Counted from the stretch's first letter, positions 6,960 through 16,049 are shown. The stretch is 64,000 nt of DNA from Chitinophagaceae bacterium (GCA_019638475.1 JAHBTR010000003.1:124001-188000), one strand, 5' to 3'. The notes: generated from the letters alone by a model not told the origin. Translations and numbers: made by a program.

Positions 6960-9002
6960 ATGCAAAAACTTCACAACTATATTCTGGGCAAACAAATTAC
7001 AGGCGATGGCGATGGACAAATTTTATACAATGCTATTACAGGAAATCCTATTGCTACTGCATCTACCAAAGGCATCAACTTTGAAGAAGTATTAAATTAT
7101 GGTAGAAAAAGTAGTGCTGCTTTACGCAAAATGACTTTTCACGAACGTGGTCTTATGCTAAGAGCATTAGCCATTCATTTAAGAAAACATTTAGATACTT
7201 TTTATAACATTAGTTACCAAACAGGTGCTACTAAAGCAGATAGTTGGATAGATATTGAAGGCGGTATAGGCAATTTATTTGCCAATGCTTCTTTAAGAAG
7301 AAAATTGCCCGATACGCCTTTTTGTTTAGATGGTGAGCATCATCCTTTGGGCAAACTAAATACTTTTATGGGGCATCATTTATTAGTACCAAAAGAAGGT
7401 ATTGCTATTCATATCAATGCTTTTAATTTTCCTGTATGGGGAATGTTAGAAAAAATTGCTGTGAATTTATTAGCTGGTATGCCTTGTGTAGTAAAACCAG
7501 CCTCTGTTACATCTTATTTAACAGAAGCGGTAGTAAAAGAAATTATTGCATCAAACATTTTACCACAAGGTGCATTGCAATTAATATGTGGCAGTGCTGG
7601 CAATATGTTAGATTATGTTACCAATCAAGATGTAGTAACTTTTACAGGCAGTGCATCTACAGGTTTAATGCTAAAATCGCACAAAAGAATTATAGAAGAA
7701 AATGTACCCTTTAATATGGAAGCAGATTCTTTGAACTGTATTGTATTGGCAGATGATGTAGAAAAAGGTTCGGCAGAATGGGATATTTTTATTAAAGAAA
7801 TAAGAAAAGAAATAACCATAAAATGTGGTCAAAAATGTACTGCTATCAGAAGAATTTTTGTACCTGAAAATAAAGTAGAAGCTGTAAAAGAAGATATAAG
7901 CAAAGCCCTTTCTCAAACCATTATTGGCAATCCATTAAATGAAAAAGTACGCATGGGAAGCCTTGTAGGCATTCAACAAAGAAATGAAGTAAAAGAGCAG
8001 ATACAAAAACTATTAGCATCATCACAAATTATTTATGGCAGCTTAGATAGTGTATCAACCATAGATGCAGATGCAGAAAAAGGAGCATTCATTAGCCCAT
8101 TACTTTTATTGAATGAAAAACCTTTTACATCAAAAGAAGTACATGAAGTAGAAGCGTTTGGACCAGTAAGTACTTTAATGCCTTATAAAACTATGGAAGA
8201 AGCTATTGCACTTTCAAAAATGGGCAAAGGTTCTTTGGTAAGTACTATTGTTACAACAATTGAAAAAAATGCACAAGAATATGTGTTGGGTGCAGGTGCT
8301 TATCATGGTAGAATTTTAGTATTGAATAATGAATGTGCCAAAGAAAGTACAGGTCATGGCAGTCCATTACCATTATTGGTTCATGGAGGTCCAGGGCGTG
8401 CAGGAGGAGGGGAAGAAATGGGAGGTTTGCGTGGCATAAAACATTATATGCAAAGAGTAGCAGTGCAAGGAAGTCCAAGTATGATAACTGCTGTAAGCCA
8501 AGTATATATGCCAGGTGCTAAAGGACAAAATGATGGACAACATCCTTTCACAAAATATTTTGAAGAATTAAATATTGGCGACCAACTTATTACTGAAAGA
8601 AGATTAATTACATCGGAAGACATTGATAAGTTTGCAGATTTAAGTGGCGACCATTTTTATGCTCATATTGCCGATACAGATTTTTCAGGAACTATGTTTG
8701 AACAGCAAGTAGCACATGGTTATTTTATTATGAGTGCTGCTGCAGGTTTATTTGTTGAAGGCTACAAAAAAAATCCTGTGTTATTAAATTATGGTATAGA
8801 TGAATTACGTTTTACCAAACCCGTTTACCCAGGAACAGAAATTTATATAAGGTTTACTTGTAAAGAAAAAATAGCACAAGATAAAAAAGATGAAAACGAT
8901 ATACCCAAAGGCATTGTAAAATGGTTGGTAGAAATGATAGATGATACTGATGAACTTACAGGTATTGCAACTATTTTAACTATGGTGGCAAGAAAGGGGT
9001 AG
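6960..9002 (+). CDS. paaZ: Bifunctional oxepin-CoA hydrolase / 3-oxo-5,6-dehydrosuberyl-CoA semialdehyde dehydrogenase
   Basis: The protein has 680 residues, with an aldehyde dehydrogenase domain (about 1-520) followed by a MaoC-like hot-dog hydratase domain (about 535-680), the usual PaaZ layout. Dehydrogenase residues seen are C293 (KCGQKC) and E254 (NMEADS). Hydratase residues are D564 and H569 in LSGDHFYAH, then AHGYF. PaaZ opens the oxepin ring in aerobic phenylacetate breakdown and oxidises the resulting aldehyde in the cytoplasm. No other paa gene lies in the window, so the rest of the pathway must be elsewhere, or the enzyme may serve another aldehyde. It is monocistronic, with its own -7 element upstream. 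The start at 6960 fits the promoter position and the family N-terminus. Confidence 0.92.
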   Translation: MQKLHNYILGKQITGDGDGQILYNAITGNPIATASTKGINFEEVLNYGRKSSAALRKMTFHERGLMLRALAIHLRKHLDTFYNISYQTGATKADSWIDIEGGIGNLFANASLRRKLPDTPFCLDGEHHPLGKLNTFMGHHLLVPKEGIAIHINAFNFPVWGMLEKIAVNLLAGMPCVVKPASVTSYLTEAVVKEIIASNILPQGALQLICGSAGNMLDYVTNQDVVTFTGSASTGLMLKSHKRIIEENVPFNMEADSLNCIVLADDVEKGSAEWDIFIKEIRKEITIKCGQKCTAIRRIFVPENKVEAVKEDISKALSQTIIGNPLNEKVRMGSLVGIQQRNEVKEQIQKLLASSQIIYGSLDSVSTIDADAEKGAFISPLLLLNEKPFTSKEVHEVEAFGPVSTLMPYKTMEEAIALSKMGKGSLVSTIVTTIEKNAQEYVLGAGAYHGRILVLNNECAKESTGHGSPLPLLVHGGPGRAGGGEEMGGLRGIKHYMQRVAVQGSPSMITAVSQVYMPGAKGQNDGQHPFTKYFEELNIGDQLITERRLITSEDIDKFADLSGDHFYAHIADTDFSGTMFEQQVAHGYFIMSAAAGLFVEGYKKNPVLLNYGIDELRFTKPVYPGTEIYIRFTCKEKIAQDKKDENDIPKGIVKWLVEMIDDTDELTGIATILTMVARKG

Positions 9003-9018
9003 CAGTAATGAAAAACCT

Positions 9019-9112
9019 TGTCAGTCTGAGTTTATCGAAGACGATGAATTTAAGCGTTCTACTCAATCGCTTTCTACATACTTCGACAAGCTCAGTATGA
9101 CAAAAGCTGACA
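9019..9112. repeat. Dispersed palindromic repeat, family A
   Basis: It runs from ttgtcagtctgagtttatcg to cttcgacaagctcagtatga plus caaaagctgaca. The ends are imperfect inverses of each other. It lies just after the paaZ stop and could act as a 3' hairpin of that mRNA. Confidence 0.7.
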
Positions 9113-9254
9113 ATTTTATTTAGTCTTGTCCTAAAATAGAGTTACAAATTTTCTCTTGACAAAAAAGTAAAAGAAATAAAATTATTCTAACAATGAAATG
9201 TCAAAAAGACTAAACAATTTCTTTTTTTTACAAACCACCTTCAATCATTTTCTT

Positions 9255-9560
9255 ATGTTCATTTATAATGTAACCATAAAAATAGAACCATCTATACAAG
9301 AGGCTTGGATAGCATGGATGCAAAATATTCATATACCAGAAGTAATCGCTACTAAATGTTTTACACACTATCAATTTGTACAACTGCTTGAAGTAGATGA
9401 AACAGATGGCATTACTTACGCTGTACAATATTATGCAGAAAGTAAAGCAAATTATAACCGCTATATTGAGCATTATGCACCACAATTAAGAGAGGCAGGT
9501 TTTAAGGCTTGGGGCAATAAATTCATTGCTTTTCGTTCATTAATGCAAGTTGTGAATTGA
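9255..9560 (+). CDS. DUF4286 family protein
   Basis: The protein has 101 residues starting MFIYNVTIKIEP. An upstream in-frame ATG at 9198 would add 19 residues of low-complexity sequence and is rejected, because the conserved family N-terminus begins at 9255. The pattern FIYNVT, then WIAWMQNIHIPEV, then TYAVQYYAES, then GNKFIAFRSLM is typical of the small DUF4286 proteins common in Bacteroidota, which have a ferredoxin-like look and unknown function. It stands alone, between a family A repeat and the HU gene. Confidence 0.8.
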   Translation: MFIYNVTIKIEPSIQEAWIAWMQNIHIPEVIATKCFTHYQFVQLLEVDETDGITYAVQYYAESKANYNRYIEHYAPQLREAGFKAWGNKFIAFRSLMQVVN

Positions 9561-9791
9561 GTGTGGATAGTTTTTTAAATATATTTTGGCAATAACAAAT
9601 CTTCACTATATTCCTTTGAAATGCTTGAATTTGTTGAATTTAAGCACAATCCTTTGAAACCCTTTATTGATAAGGCTTTCAGCAGATTAGAAATATGTAT
9701 TTTTATATTGTTATTAAACACACTTCTTTCAAATCCTTTGTTTGTAAGGGTTTTACTGCAAATAAAAAAATGCTATCGGTAAGAAATTTTT
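9561..9791. other. Intergenic stretch with two degenerate copies of a short motif
   Basis: No gene is seen. aatcctttgaaaccctttat (about 9648) and aaatcctttgtttgtaaggg (about 9730), each followed by a TTTC/TTTT and CAG or CTGCAAA segment, look like two diverged copies about 80 bases apart, upstream of the HU promoter. They could be regulatory or decayed repeats. Confidence 0.3.
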
Positions 9792-9821
9792 TTTGATTAT
9801 TAGCAAAAGCTAATACATTTG
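9792..9821 (+). promoter_or_regulatory. Promoter of the HU gene
   Basis: TTTG (9792-9795), 18 bases, then TACATTTG (9814-9821) match the Bacteroidota -33/-7 consensus. The HU ATG follows 42 bases later. Confidence 0.65.
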
Positions 9822-9863
9822 TTTTCACTAACTAATTAAACAATTTAAAAAAAACAATTAATT

Positions 9864-10133
9864 ATGAACAAAGCTGAATTGATTGCACAAATTGCAGAAG
9901 ATGCAGGCATCACAAAAACTCAAGCTAACGCAACTTTAGATTCTTTCGTAAGTGCCGTAACTAAAACTTTGAAAAAAGGCGACAAAGTAACTTTAGTAGG
10001 TTTTGGAACTTTCTCTGTTTCTAAACGTGCAGCTCGTACTGGTCGTAATCCTCAAACAGGAGCAGCTATTAAAATTAAAGCTAAAAGAGTAGCTCGTTTT
10101 AAAGCTGGTAAAGAATTAAGTGCAAAAATCTAA
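9864..10133 (+). CDS. hup: HU-family DNA-binding protein
   Basis: The protein has 89 residues, the standard HU length. It begins [20 protein letters not shown] and carries the signature [21 protein letters not shown], which forms the DNA-embracing beta-arm including the conserved RNPQTG proline, and ends in FKAGKEL. It bends and packages DNA as a dimer. A promoter of the Bacteroidota type and a strong terminator bracket it, so it is a single-gene unit. The codons are the most biased among its neighbours (many CGT), as expected for an abundant protein. Confidence 0.95.
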   Translation: MNKAELIAQIAEDAGITKTQANATLDSFVSAVTKTLKKGDKVTLVGFGTFSVSKRAARTGRNPQTGAAIKIKAKRVARFKAGKELSAKI

Positions 10134-10152
10134 GCATCTTAAAAACGACATT

Positions 10153-10190
10153 AAAAAATCCTGCTTTATTCGGCAGGATTTTTTATTTTT
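10153..10190 (+). terminator. Rho-independent terminator of the HU gene
   Basis: The stem AAAAATCCTGC / GCAGGATTTTT has a TTTATTCG loop and is followed by a T-rich tail. Its 3' tail contains TATTTTTG (10184-10191), which also fits a -7 element for the following THX gene. Confidence 0.85.
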
Positions 10191-10230
10191 GCCCTGTATC
10201 ATTATTTATTCATTCAACAAAAAAATTATT

Positions 10231-10350
10231 ATGGGAAGAGGTGATAAAAAAACAGCAAAAGGAAAACGCTTTCAAGGTTCTTTTGGAAAAAGCAGACCAC
10301 ACAAAACAAAAACTGCACCTAAAGCTAAAACAACACTTAAAGCAGTATAA
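10231..10350 (+). CDS. 30S ribosomal protein THX
   Basis: The protein has 39 residues: MGRGDKKTAKGKRF, then GSFGKSRPH, then a basic tail. This is the Thx (S31-like) small-subunit protein that sits in the 30S head of Thermus and Bacteroidota ribosomes. A longer in-frame reading from 10120 overlaps the HU stop and the terminator and is rejected; the ATG at 10231 is preceded by an A-rich stretch. It lies just behind the HU terminator, with a possible -7 element (TATTTTTG) in the terminator tail. Confidence 0.88.
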   Translation: MGRGDKKTAKGKRFQGSFGKSRPHKTKTAPKAKTTLKAV

Positions 10351-10462
10351 GAAATAAACCTTTTTATACAAATATGCTTTCGGTATTTAAAATTATTTGC
10401 CTACATTATACCTAATAACTGTGGGCTTTTTTATGTAGCTACTAACTAAGTATAAGAAGATG

Positions 10463-10493
10463 TTTGATTGTAATACAAATGGCTTTACTTTTG
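10463..10493 (+). promoter_or_regulatory. Perfect Bacteroidota promoter giving a nearly leaderless mRNA
   Basis: TTTG (10463-10466), exactly 19 bases, then TACTTTTG (10486-10493). The ATG of the lipoprotein gene begins only 8 bases after the -7 element, so transcription should start within a few bases of the start codon. This also shows that an upstream in-frame ATG at 10460 is not the real start. Confidence 0.7.
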
Positions 10494-10501
10494 AAACAAG
10501 T

Positions 10502-11899
10502 ATGAAAAAAAATATTGGTTATATCTGTTTCTTATTAATAATTGCAGCTATAAGTTGTAAAAAAGAAAGTTTTATTACAAGTAGCAATGCTTTATTAAGA
10601 ACTTCTACCGATACACTGCGTTACGATACAGTATTTACTTCTGTTGGCTCTATTACACAATCATTTAAAATATTTAATCCTAACGATAAAAAATTACGAT
10701 TAAGCAATGTGCAACTGATGGGAGGCAACAATTCTTATTTTAAGATAAATGTAGATGGTGTTGCAGGAACATCTTTTGATAATATAGACATAAATGCCAA
10801 TGATAGTATATACGTTTTTGCTATGGTTACTATCAATCCCAATAGCCTTCTTTTGCCTTTTATAGTACAAGACAGTATAAGAATAAATTATAATGGTAAT
10901 ACACAATTTGTACAGTTAGAAGCCTACGGACAAAATGCTGCTTTTTTAAGAGATGTAAAAGTAAATACAGATACTACTTGGAACAATACATTACCAATAG
11001 TAATACTTGGCTCTGTAACCATTAATCCATCAGTAACATTAACCATTGAAAAAGGAACTAACATTTATTTTCATGCAGATGCCCCAATGCTTGTGCAAGG
11101 AACATTAAAAGCAGTTGGAGAAAAATATGATAGCACAAAAATTGTTTTTACTGGCGATAGATTAGATGAACCTTATAAAAATTTTCCAGGGGCTTGGCCT
11201 GGTATTTATTTTTTAGATAATAGTATTAATAATGTAATGCAATACTGTATTATTAAAAATGCTTATCAAGGTGCTATAACACAAAACCCTGCTACAAACG
11301 GCAATCCTAAACTCTCATTAAATGAATGTATTATTGACAATATTTATGATGTAGCTGTTGGGGGTAGTAATTCATCTATCAATGCCAATAATTGTTTAAT
11401 AAGTAATAGCGGATATAATATTTTTTTAACAGCAGGTGGTAATTATAATTTTACACATTGCACAGTTGTAAGTTATGGCAACTATTATTTACAACACAAA
11501 TACCCAGTATTAAACATTAGCAATATGGTAGATAATACAACTACCAATACTGTTAATGCAACATTTACAAATTGTATTTTTTATGGCGAAGGCGGTTTGC
11601 CAGAAAATGAAATATTAATTAAAAAACAAGGCAATACCCTTTTTAATGTTGTGTTTAATAATACTTTATATAAACTGAAAGATGCTGAACCTGCAACTGT
11701 AAATTTTATAGGCAATAAATTAAAAAATATTGCTCCACTATTTGATAGTATCAATATAAGCGATAGATATTACAACTTTCATTTAAGACCAGCATCAGAA
11801 GCTATTGATAAAGGCTCAAACACTGGGTTATTAATTGATTTAGACGGCAATAATAGAAACATCAATTTACCAGATTTGGGCTGCTACGAAAAGCAATAA
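10502..11899 (+). CDS. Surface lipoprotein with parallel beta-helix repeats
   Basis: The protein has 465 residues from the ATG at 10502. It has a lipoprotein signal peptide MKKNIGYICFLLIIAAISC with lipobox AAISC. Then comes a domain rich in beta strands (about 30-160), then a region with recurring short strands (LTIEKGTNIYF, LVQGTLKAVG, MQYCIIKNA, LNECIIDN, INANNCLISNSG) typical of a right-handed beta-helix, and a C-terminal RPASEAIDKGSNTG, then DLGCYE motif as in choice-of-anchor Q type proteins. It probably sits in the outer membrane. Its substrate or partner is unknown. It is a single gene with its own promoter directly before the start. Confidence 0.75.
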   Translation: MKKNIGYICFLLIIAAISCKKESFITSSNALLRTSTDTLRYDTVFTSVGSITQSFKIFNPNDKKLRLSNVQLMGGNNSYFKINVDGVAGTSFDNIDINANDSIYVFAMVTINPNSLLLPFIVQDSIRINYNGNTQFVQLEAYGQNAAFLRDVKVNTDTTWNNTLPIVILGSVTINPSVTLTIEKGTNIYFHADAPMLVQGTLKAVGEKYDSTKIVFTGDRLDEPYKNFPGAWPGIYFLDNSINNVMQYCIIKNAYQGAITQNPATNGNPKLSLNECIIDNIYDVAVGGSNSSINANNCLISNSGYNIFLTAGGNYNFTHCTVVSYGNYYLQHKYPVLNISNMVDNTTTNTVNATFTNCIFYGEGGLPENEILIKKQGNTLFNVVFNNTLYKLKDAEPATVNFIGNKLKNIAPLFDSINISDRYYNFHLRPASEAIDKGSNTGLLIDLDGNNRNINLPDLGCYEKQ

Positions 11900-11984
11900 T
11901 ACTATTTGCCTAATCTCAAAACACGATTATTCTTTTTTGAGATTTATTATTTTTTCTATCTTTATTGCTTAAAACTGTTCCCTT

Positions 11985-12527
11985 ATGAGAAAGCTATATT
12001 ATTTAATACTGCTTGTATTGCTTATAAGCACAGCATCTTTTATCTTTATTAAGCCTAAAAAAATTTATTCTTTTAAGATAAAAAGCATAGAAGGCAAAAC
12101 CATTAATCTTTCAACTTTCAGAGGTAAGAAAATTTTAATTGTTAATACAGCTTCCAATTGTCAATACACTTATCAGTATGCAGAACTGCAAAATTTGTAC
12201 AATCAATACCAAGATAAATTAGTAATTATTGGGTTTCCATGCAATCAATTTGGACATCAAGAAGAAGGAAGCGATACTCAAATTAGTGAGTTTTGTAAAG
12301 TAAGATATGGAGTAACTTTTCCTTTATCTACCAAAATAGATGTAAAAGGAGACAGCATTGCACCCATATACAAATGGCTTTGCAATAAAGAAGAAAATGG
12401 TGTAATGGACGCTACTATTAAATGGAATTTCAATAAATTTTTAATCAACGAAAAAGGATATTTAATAGCTCATTTTCCCAGCAATGTAAAACCAGAAAGT
12501 AATGAGATAACCCAGTATTTAAAATAA
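11985..12527 (+). CDS. Glutathione peroxidase-family thiol peroxidase
   Basis: The protein has 180 residues. An N-terminal hydrophobic segment (about 5-22) suggests export or membrane anchoring. The thioredoxin-fold GPx core shows NTASNC (peroxidatic C59), then FPCNQFGHQEEG, then KWNFNKFLI, which carry the conserved Cys, Gln and Trp/Asn active-site residues. The usual glycine after the peroxidatic cysteine (CGxT) is glutamine here (CQYT). Bacterial members mostly use thioredoxin rather than glutathione to reduce hydroperoxides. A TATCTTTA element 20 bases upstream may be the promoter. Confidence 0.88.
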   Translation: MRKLYYLILLVLLISTASFIFIKPKKIYSFKIKSIEGKTINLSTFRGKKILIVNTASNCQYTYQYAELQNLYNQYQDKLVIIGFPCNQFGHQEEGSDTQISEFCKVRYGVTFPLSTKIDVKGDSIAPIYKWLCNKEENGVMDATIKWNFNKFLINEKGYLIAHFPSNVKPESNEITQYLK

Positions 12528-12714
12528 TTTTTACCATACTAATTATTGAGTTATTGGCTGCAATACCAACAAACAATGGTACAAAAATCATTACCAATAT
12601 ACTTTTGCCCTCTCTTTTATCAATATGCTTGTTTTATTTTTTGCATGGCATTTTAACATATTATAATATTGCACTTACCCAAACTCCTATTACTTTTACA
12701 AAATAGCATTTTAT

Positions 12715-14082
12715 ATGAGAAAAATATATTTTATTCTTTTTTCCCTTTTCATTTATCAAACAGTATTTGCACAACCAAAAAAAGTTGTGGCAGATAAAAT
12801 AATAGGTCAGGTTGGTAATAAAATTATACTTCGTTCAGATGTTATAAATGCTATTGAAGATTATAAAAGGCAGGGCATGGCTGCACAATTACCCCCTAAT
12901 CCTGAATGTGCATTTTTAGAAGGTCAATTAATTCAAAAAGCATTGGTATTACAAGCAGAAAAAGACTCTCTATCTTTAAGCAATGAAGAAATAGAAGCTG
13001 CTTTAGATAACCAAATTCGTGGTTTTATTCAAATGTATGGCAGCAAAGAAATGTTAGAAGAAATTTCTGGTCGTACTATTTATCAATTAAGAGAAGATTT
13101 TAGAGTACCATTTAGAGAAAAGAAGTTGGCAGATATGATGCGTAGCAAAATTGTAGAAAATGTAAAAATAACACCAGCAGAAGTAAGGGCTTATTTTAAT
13201 AAAATACCTACAGACAGTTTAGCTTATTATGAAAGTGAAATAGAAGTAAGCCAAATAGTTATTACACCCAAAGCAAATAAAGATGTAGAAGAGTATGTTA
13301 TAAAGCAGTTATATGAATATAAAAGACAAGTAGAAAATGGACAAAAAAGATTTGAAGCATTGGCTAAAATGTATTCAGAAGACCCTGGTAGTAAAGAGAA
13401 TGGAGGAATGTATAATATAAATAGAACAGAAAAATTTTGGGATAAAAATTTTATACAAGGAGCTTTTCGTTTAAAAGAAGGACAAATTTCGCCTGTTATA
13501 AGATCTAAATTTGGATTTCATATTATTCAAATGGTTAGTAGAGTAGGCGATGATGCAGTTATAAGACATATTTTAAGAATACCGCCTATTACTGACTTTG
13601 AAATTAATATATCTAAACAAAAATTAGACTCTATTCGCCAAGATATTATTGAAGGAAAAATAAGTTTTAATGAAGCTGTAAATAAATATAGCGATGATGA
13701 AGAAAGTAAATTTAATGGAGGAGCAAAAGTAGGACCAGATGGCTCTACCCATATTACAATAGATGAATTAGATAAAGAAACTGTAATAGCTATAAAAGAT
13801 TTAAAAGAAGGCGAATACTCTGCACCATTAGTGTTTGATGATAGAGGTACAAAAAAAGTGAGAATTGTATATTTAAAAAGTAGAACAGAGCCTCATATAG
13901 AAAACATAAGAGAAGATTACAATAAAATAGCAGCCAGAGCATTGGATGAAAAAAAACAAAAAGTGCTTGAAAAATGGTTTAATGATAACTTACCTACCTA
14001 TTATATTACAATAGACAAAGAATTTATTAATTGTGCAGATTTATTAGACTGGTGGCAATTTGTATCTAACAGAAAAGAATAA
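12715..14082 (+). CDS. SurA-like periplasmic peptidyl-prolyl isomerase/chaperone
   Basis: The protein has 455 residues. The signal peptide MRKIYFILFSLFIYQTVFAQ precedes an N-terminal SurA-like helical domain (DKIIGQVGNKIILRSDV, then LIQKALVLQAEKD). Two parvulin (PpiC) domains follow, at about 175-275 (SQIVITPKA, then YSEDPGSKENGG) and about 285-385 (VIRHILRIPP, then YSDDEESKFNGG). SurA proteins escort unfolded outer-membrane proteins through the periplasm. TACTTTTAC about 20 bases upstream of the ATG resembles a -7 element. A second parvulin-type protein is at 20027. Confidence 0.85.
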   Translation: MRKIYFILFSLFIYQTVFAQPKKVVADKIIGQVGNKIILRSDVINAIEDYKRQGMAAQLPPNPECAFLEGQLIQKALVLQAEKDSLSLSNEEIEAALDNQIRGFIQMYGSKEMLEEISGRTIYQLREDFRVPFREKKLADMMRSKIVENVKITPAEVRAYFNKIPTDSLAYYESEIEVSQIVITPKANKDVEEYVIKQLYEYKRQVENGQKRFEALAKMYSEDPGSKENGGMYNINRTEKFWDKNFIQGAFRLKEGQISPVIRSKFGFHIIQMVSRVGDDAVIRHILRIPPITDFEINISKQKLDSIRQDIIEGKISFNEAVNKYSDDEESKFNGGAKVGPDGSTHITIDELDKETVIAIKDLKEGEYSAPLVFDDRGTKKVRIVYLKSRTEPHIENIREDYNKIAARALDEKKQKVLEKWFNDNLPTYYITIDKEFINCADLLDWWQFVSNRKE

Positions 14083-14095
14083 AATAATAGCCTTA

Positions 14096-14920
14096 TTACA
14101 AGTCTCTTTTTTTATATATTCTTATACATAAAAACCATACAGCAGCAGTTAATAAACAAGTATATAAAATATGCATATTAATATCTGCAAGGCTTTGCTC
14201 ATAAGCCTCTTTATTAAATTTTCCTAAAAAAGCAGCAGGAGGTATTAGCTTATCAGATATTTCTAAAGGTAAAAAATTAGCTAATGCAGGTAGCTTAAAA
14301 TAATACTTAAATATAGAGCCAAGTATAGGCTCTACTACTATTAAATAAAAAATAAAAACACCCAGAGCAATAAAAGAACGTTTTAAAATAAAGCCTACAA
14401 AAAAAGCAATCGTTAATTGTGCAAAGGTTTGTAAGAAAAATAAAAAGACATATTTAATTTGTTCATCCCAACGGGTAATTTGAAATTCACTTGAATACCT
14501 TATTCCAAAAACTACTGTAATAATAATATATACAATAGATATAATAGTAGATATAACCAAAACATCATACAATTTGCTAAGTATAAACTCACTTCTTGAC
14601 CACCCATCTATTATATTTTGCTTATTGGTTTTATAAGTATATTCATTGGTAATAATCATAATAATTAATAAAGATGGTACTACCAAAAGCCATGAAGAAA
14701 AATAAGCTACACTATGCCACACTTCAGGAAAAGCAAAAGGATTGCCTATTAAACCTTTAAAAACTTCTCCTTCTACACCCTTTCTATCTGTTACTGTTCC
14801 ATAAATACCTCTAAAAAAAATATTGATACTTGGATAAGTAATGATAGCTATTGCCAACATCCACCAAAAAGCCTTATATTTTCTAAGTTTTAACCACTCA
14901 ACTTTTATTAATGAAAGCAT
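14096..14920 (-). CDS. ABC-2 type transporter permease
   Basis: The protein has 274 residues with about six hydrophobic segments and starts MLSLIKVEWLKLRKYKAFWW, typical of ABC-2 permeases. A central NKQNIIDGWSRSEFILSKL segment sits in the coupling-helix position often seen in gliding- or export-related Bacteroidota permeases. No ATP-binding subunit is adjacent; both neighbours are unrelated and one is on the other strand. The substrate cannot be read from the sequence. It ends 14 bases from the SurA-like gene, tail to tail, with no clear terminator between. Confidence 0.75.
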   Translation of the reverse strand: MLSLIKVEWLKLRKYKAFWWMLAIAIITYPSINIFFRGIYGTVTDRKGVEGEVFKGLIGNPFAFPEVWHSVAYFSSWLLVVPSLLIIMIITNEYTYKTNKQNIIDGWSRSEFILSKLYDVLVISTIISIVYIIITVVFGIRYSSEFQITRWDEQIKYVFLFFLQTFAQLTIAFFVGFILKRSFIALGVFIFYLIVVEPILGSIFKYYFKLPALANFLPLEISDKLIPPAAFLGKFNKEAYEQSLADINMHILYTCLLTAAVWFLCIRIYKKRDL

Positions 14921-15047
14921 ATTGATAAGTATTAATTTAATAACGAAATTAATAGAAATGATATATACTTACTTACATTAAATTCGTATAAGTAAGGTAA
15001 ATACACTTTTTAAAACGACATAAGTATATTAATTTTACAAGCCTTAA

Positions 15048-16019
15048 ATGAAAAAAATAAAATATTTCTACAATACACACACACTTCGCTTTGAAAAAGT
15101 TGAAGTGCCATTACGCGTAAAATTATTACGAGTTTTTGGATTTATTGCAGCCAGTATTGTAACAGCAGCCTTCATTTTTTTTATTGCAGGAAGATTAATT
15201 GAAAGCCCCGAAACAAAATTGCTTCGTTTACAAAATGATGACTTAAACGATAATTATGCTTCACTTAAAGAACGTACAAGACAATTAGAAATGAAAATAT
15301 TTGAATTAGAAGATAGAGATAATAATGTTTATAGAAGCATTTTTGAAGCACAGCCTATACCAGATAGTGCAAGAGTAAAAGATATAGAAACAAAAAAAGA
15401 AGTAAAACTAATAGAAAGAATGGGCGAAACAGATTTAGTAAAAAGTATTACTGCTCAACTAAACAACTTATCATTAAGAGTAGCTTTTCAAGCAAAAAGT
15501 TATAATGATATAGATGAAATGGTAAAAAATAAAGAAAAATTATTAGCCGCCATACCAGCTATACAGCCTGTTAGCAATAAAAAATTAAAAAGAATAGCCA
15601 GTGGTTTTGGTAGTAGAATGGACCCTATTTATAAAGTTCCAAAATTTCATGCTGGGTTAGATTTTACAGCACCTTTAGGAACACCTATTTATGCCACAGC
15701 AGATGGTGTAATAAAAACTGCCAACTTTAATGCAGGTGGTTATGGCAATCATGTTGTTATTAATCATGGCTATGGTTATGAAACTTTATATGGACACATG
15801 GTAAGAATAAAAGCAAGACAAGGAGAGCATATAAAACGTGGTGAAGTAATAGGCTATGTAGGCAATACAGGAAAAAGTACAGGAGCTCATTGTCATTATG
15901 AAGTTCATAAAAACGGACAACCTGTAAATCCAATATACTATTTCTATAACGACCTTACACCAGAACAATATGATAGATTACTAAAACTTGCTGCTGCCAG
16001 TAACCAAAGTTTAGATTAA
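15048..16019 (+). CDS. M23-family murein endopeptidase
   Basis: The protein has 323 residues: a short cytoplasmic start, one membrane helix (about 25-47), a coiled-coil stretch (about 55-100) and a C-terminal LytM/M23 domain. Zinc ligands are in KFHAGLDF (His and Asp, about 200-204) and HCHYEVH (about 281); AHCHYE is the family hallmark. Such proteins cut peptide cross-links in the cell wall or activate amidases at division. It is a single gene; the next gene faces it. Confidence 0.88.
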   Translation: MKKIKYFYNTHTLRFEKVEVPLRVKLLRVFGFIAASIVTAAFIFFIAGRLIESPETKLLRLQNDDLNDNYASLKERTRQLEMKIFELEDRDNNVYRSIFEAQPIPDSARVKDIETKKEVKLIERMGETDLVKSITAQLNNLSLRVAFQAKSYNDIDEMVKNKEKLLAAIPAIQPVSNKKLKRIASGFGSRMDPIYKVPKFHAGLDFTAPLGTPIYATADGVIKTANFNAGGYGNHVVINHGYGYETLYGHMVRIKARQGEHIKRGEVIGYVGNTGKSTGAHCHYEVHKNGQPVNPIYYFYNDLTPEQYDRLLKLAAASNQSLD

Positions 16020-16049
16020 TAACCTTTATAGTTGAGTTATCATAAATTT

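Noticed and set aside
8251..8521. Open frames on both strands inside paaZ
   Set aside because: Shadow frames of a clearly coding gene with both catalytic domains intact.
10460..10501. Earlier ATG for the lipoprotein gene
   Set aside because: The added 14 codons coincide with a perfect promoter and would put a non-hydrophobic tail before the lipoprotein signal peptide.
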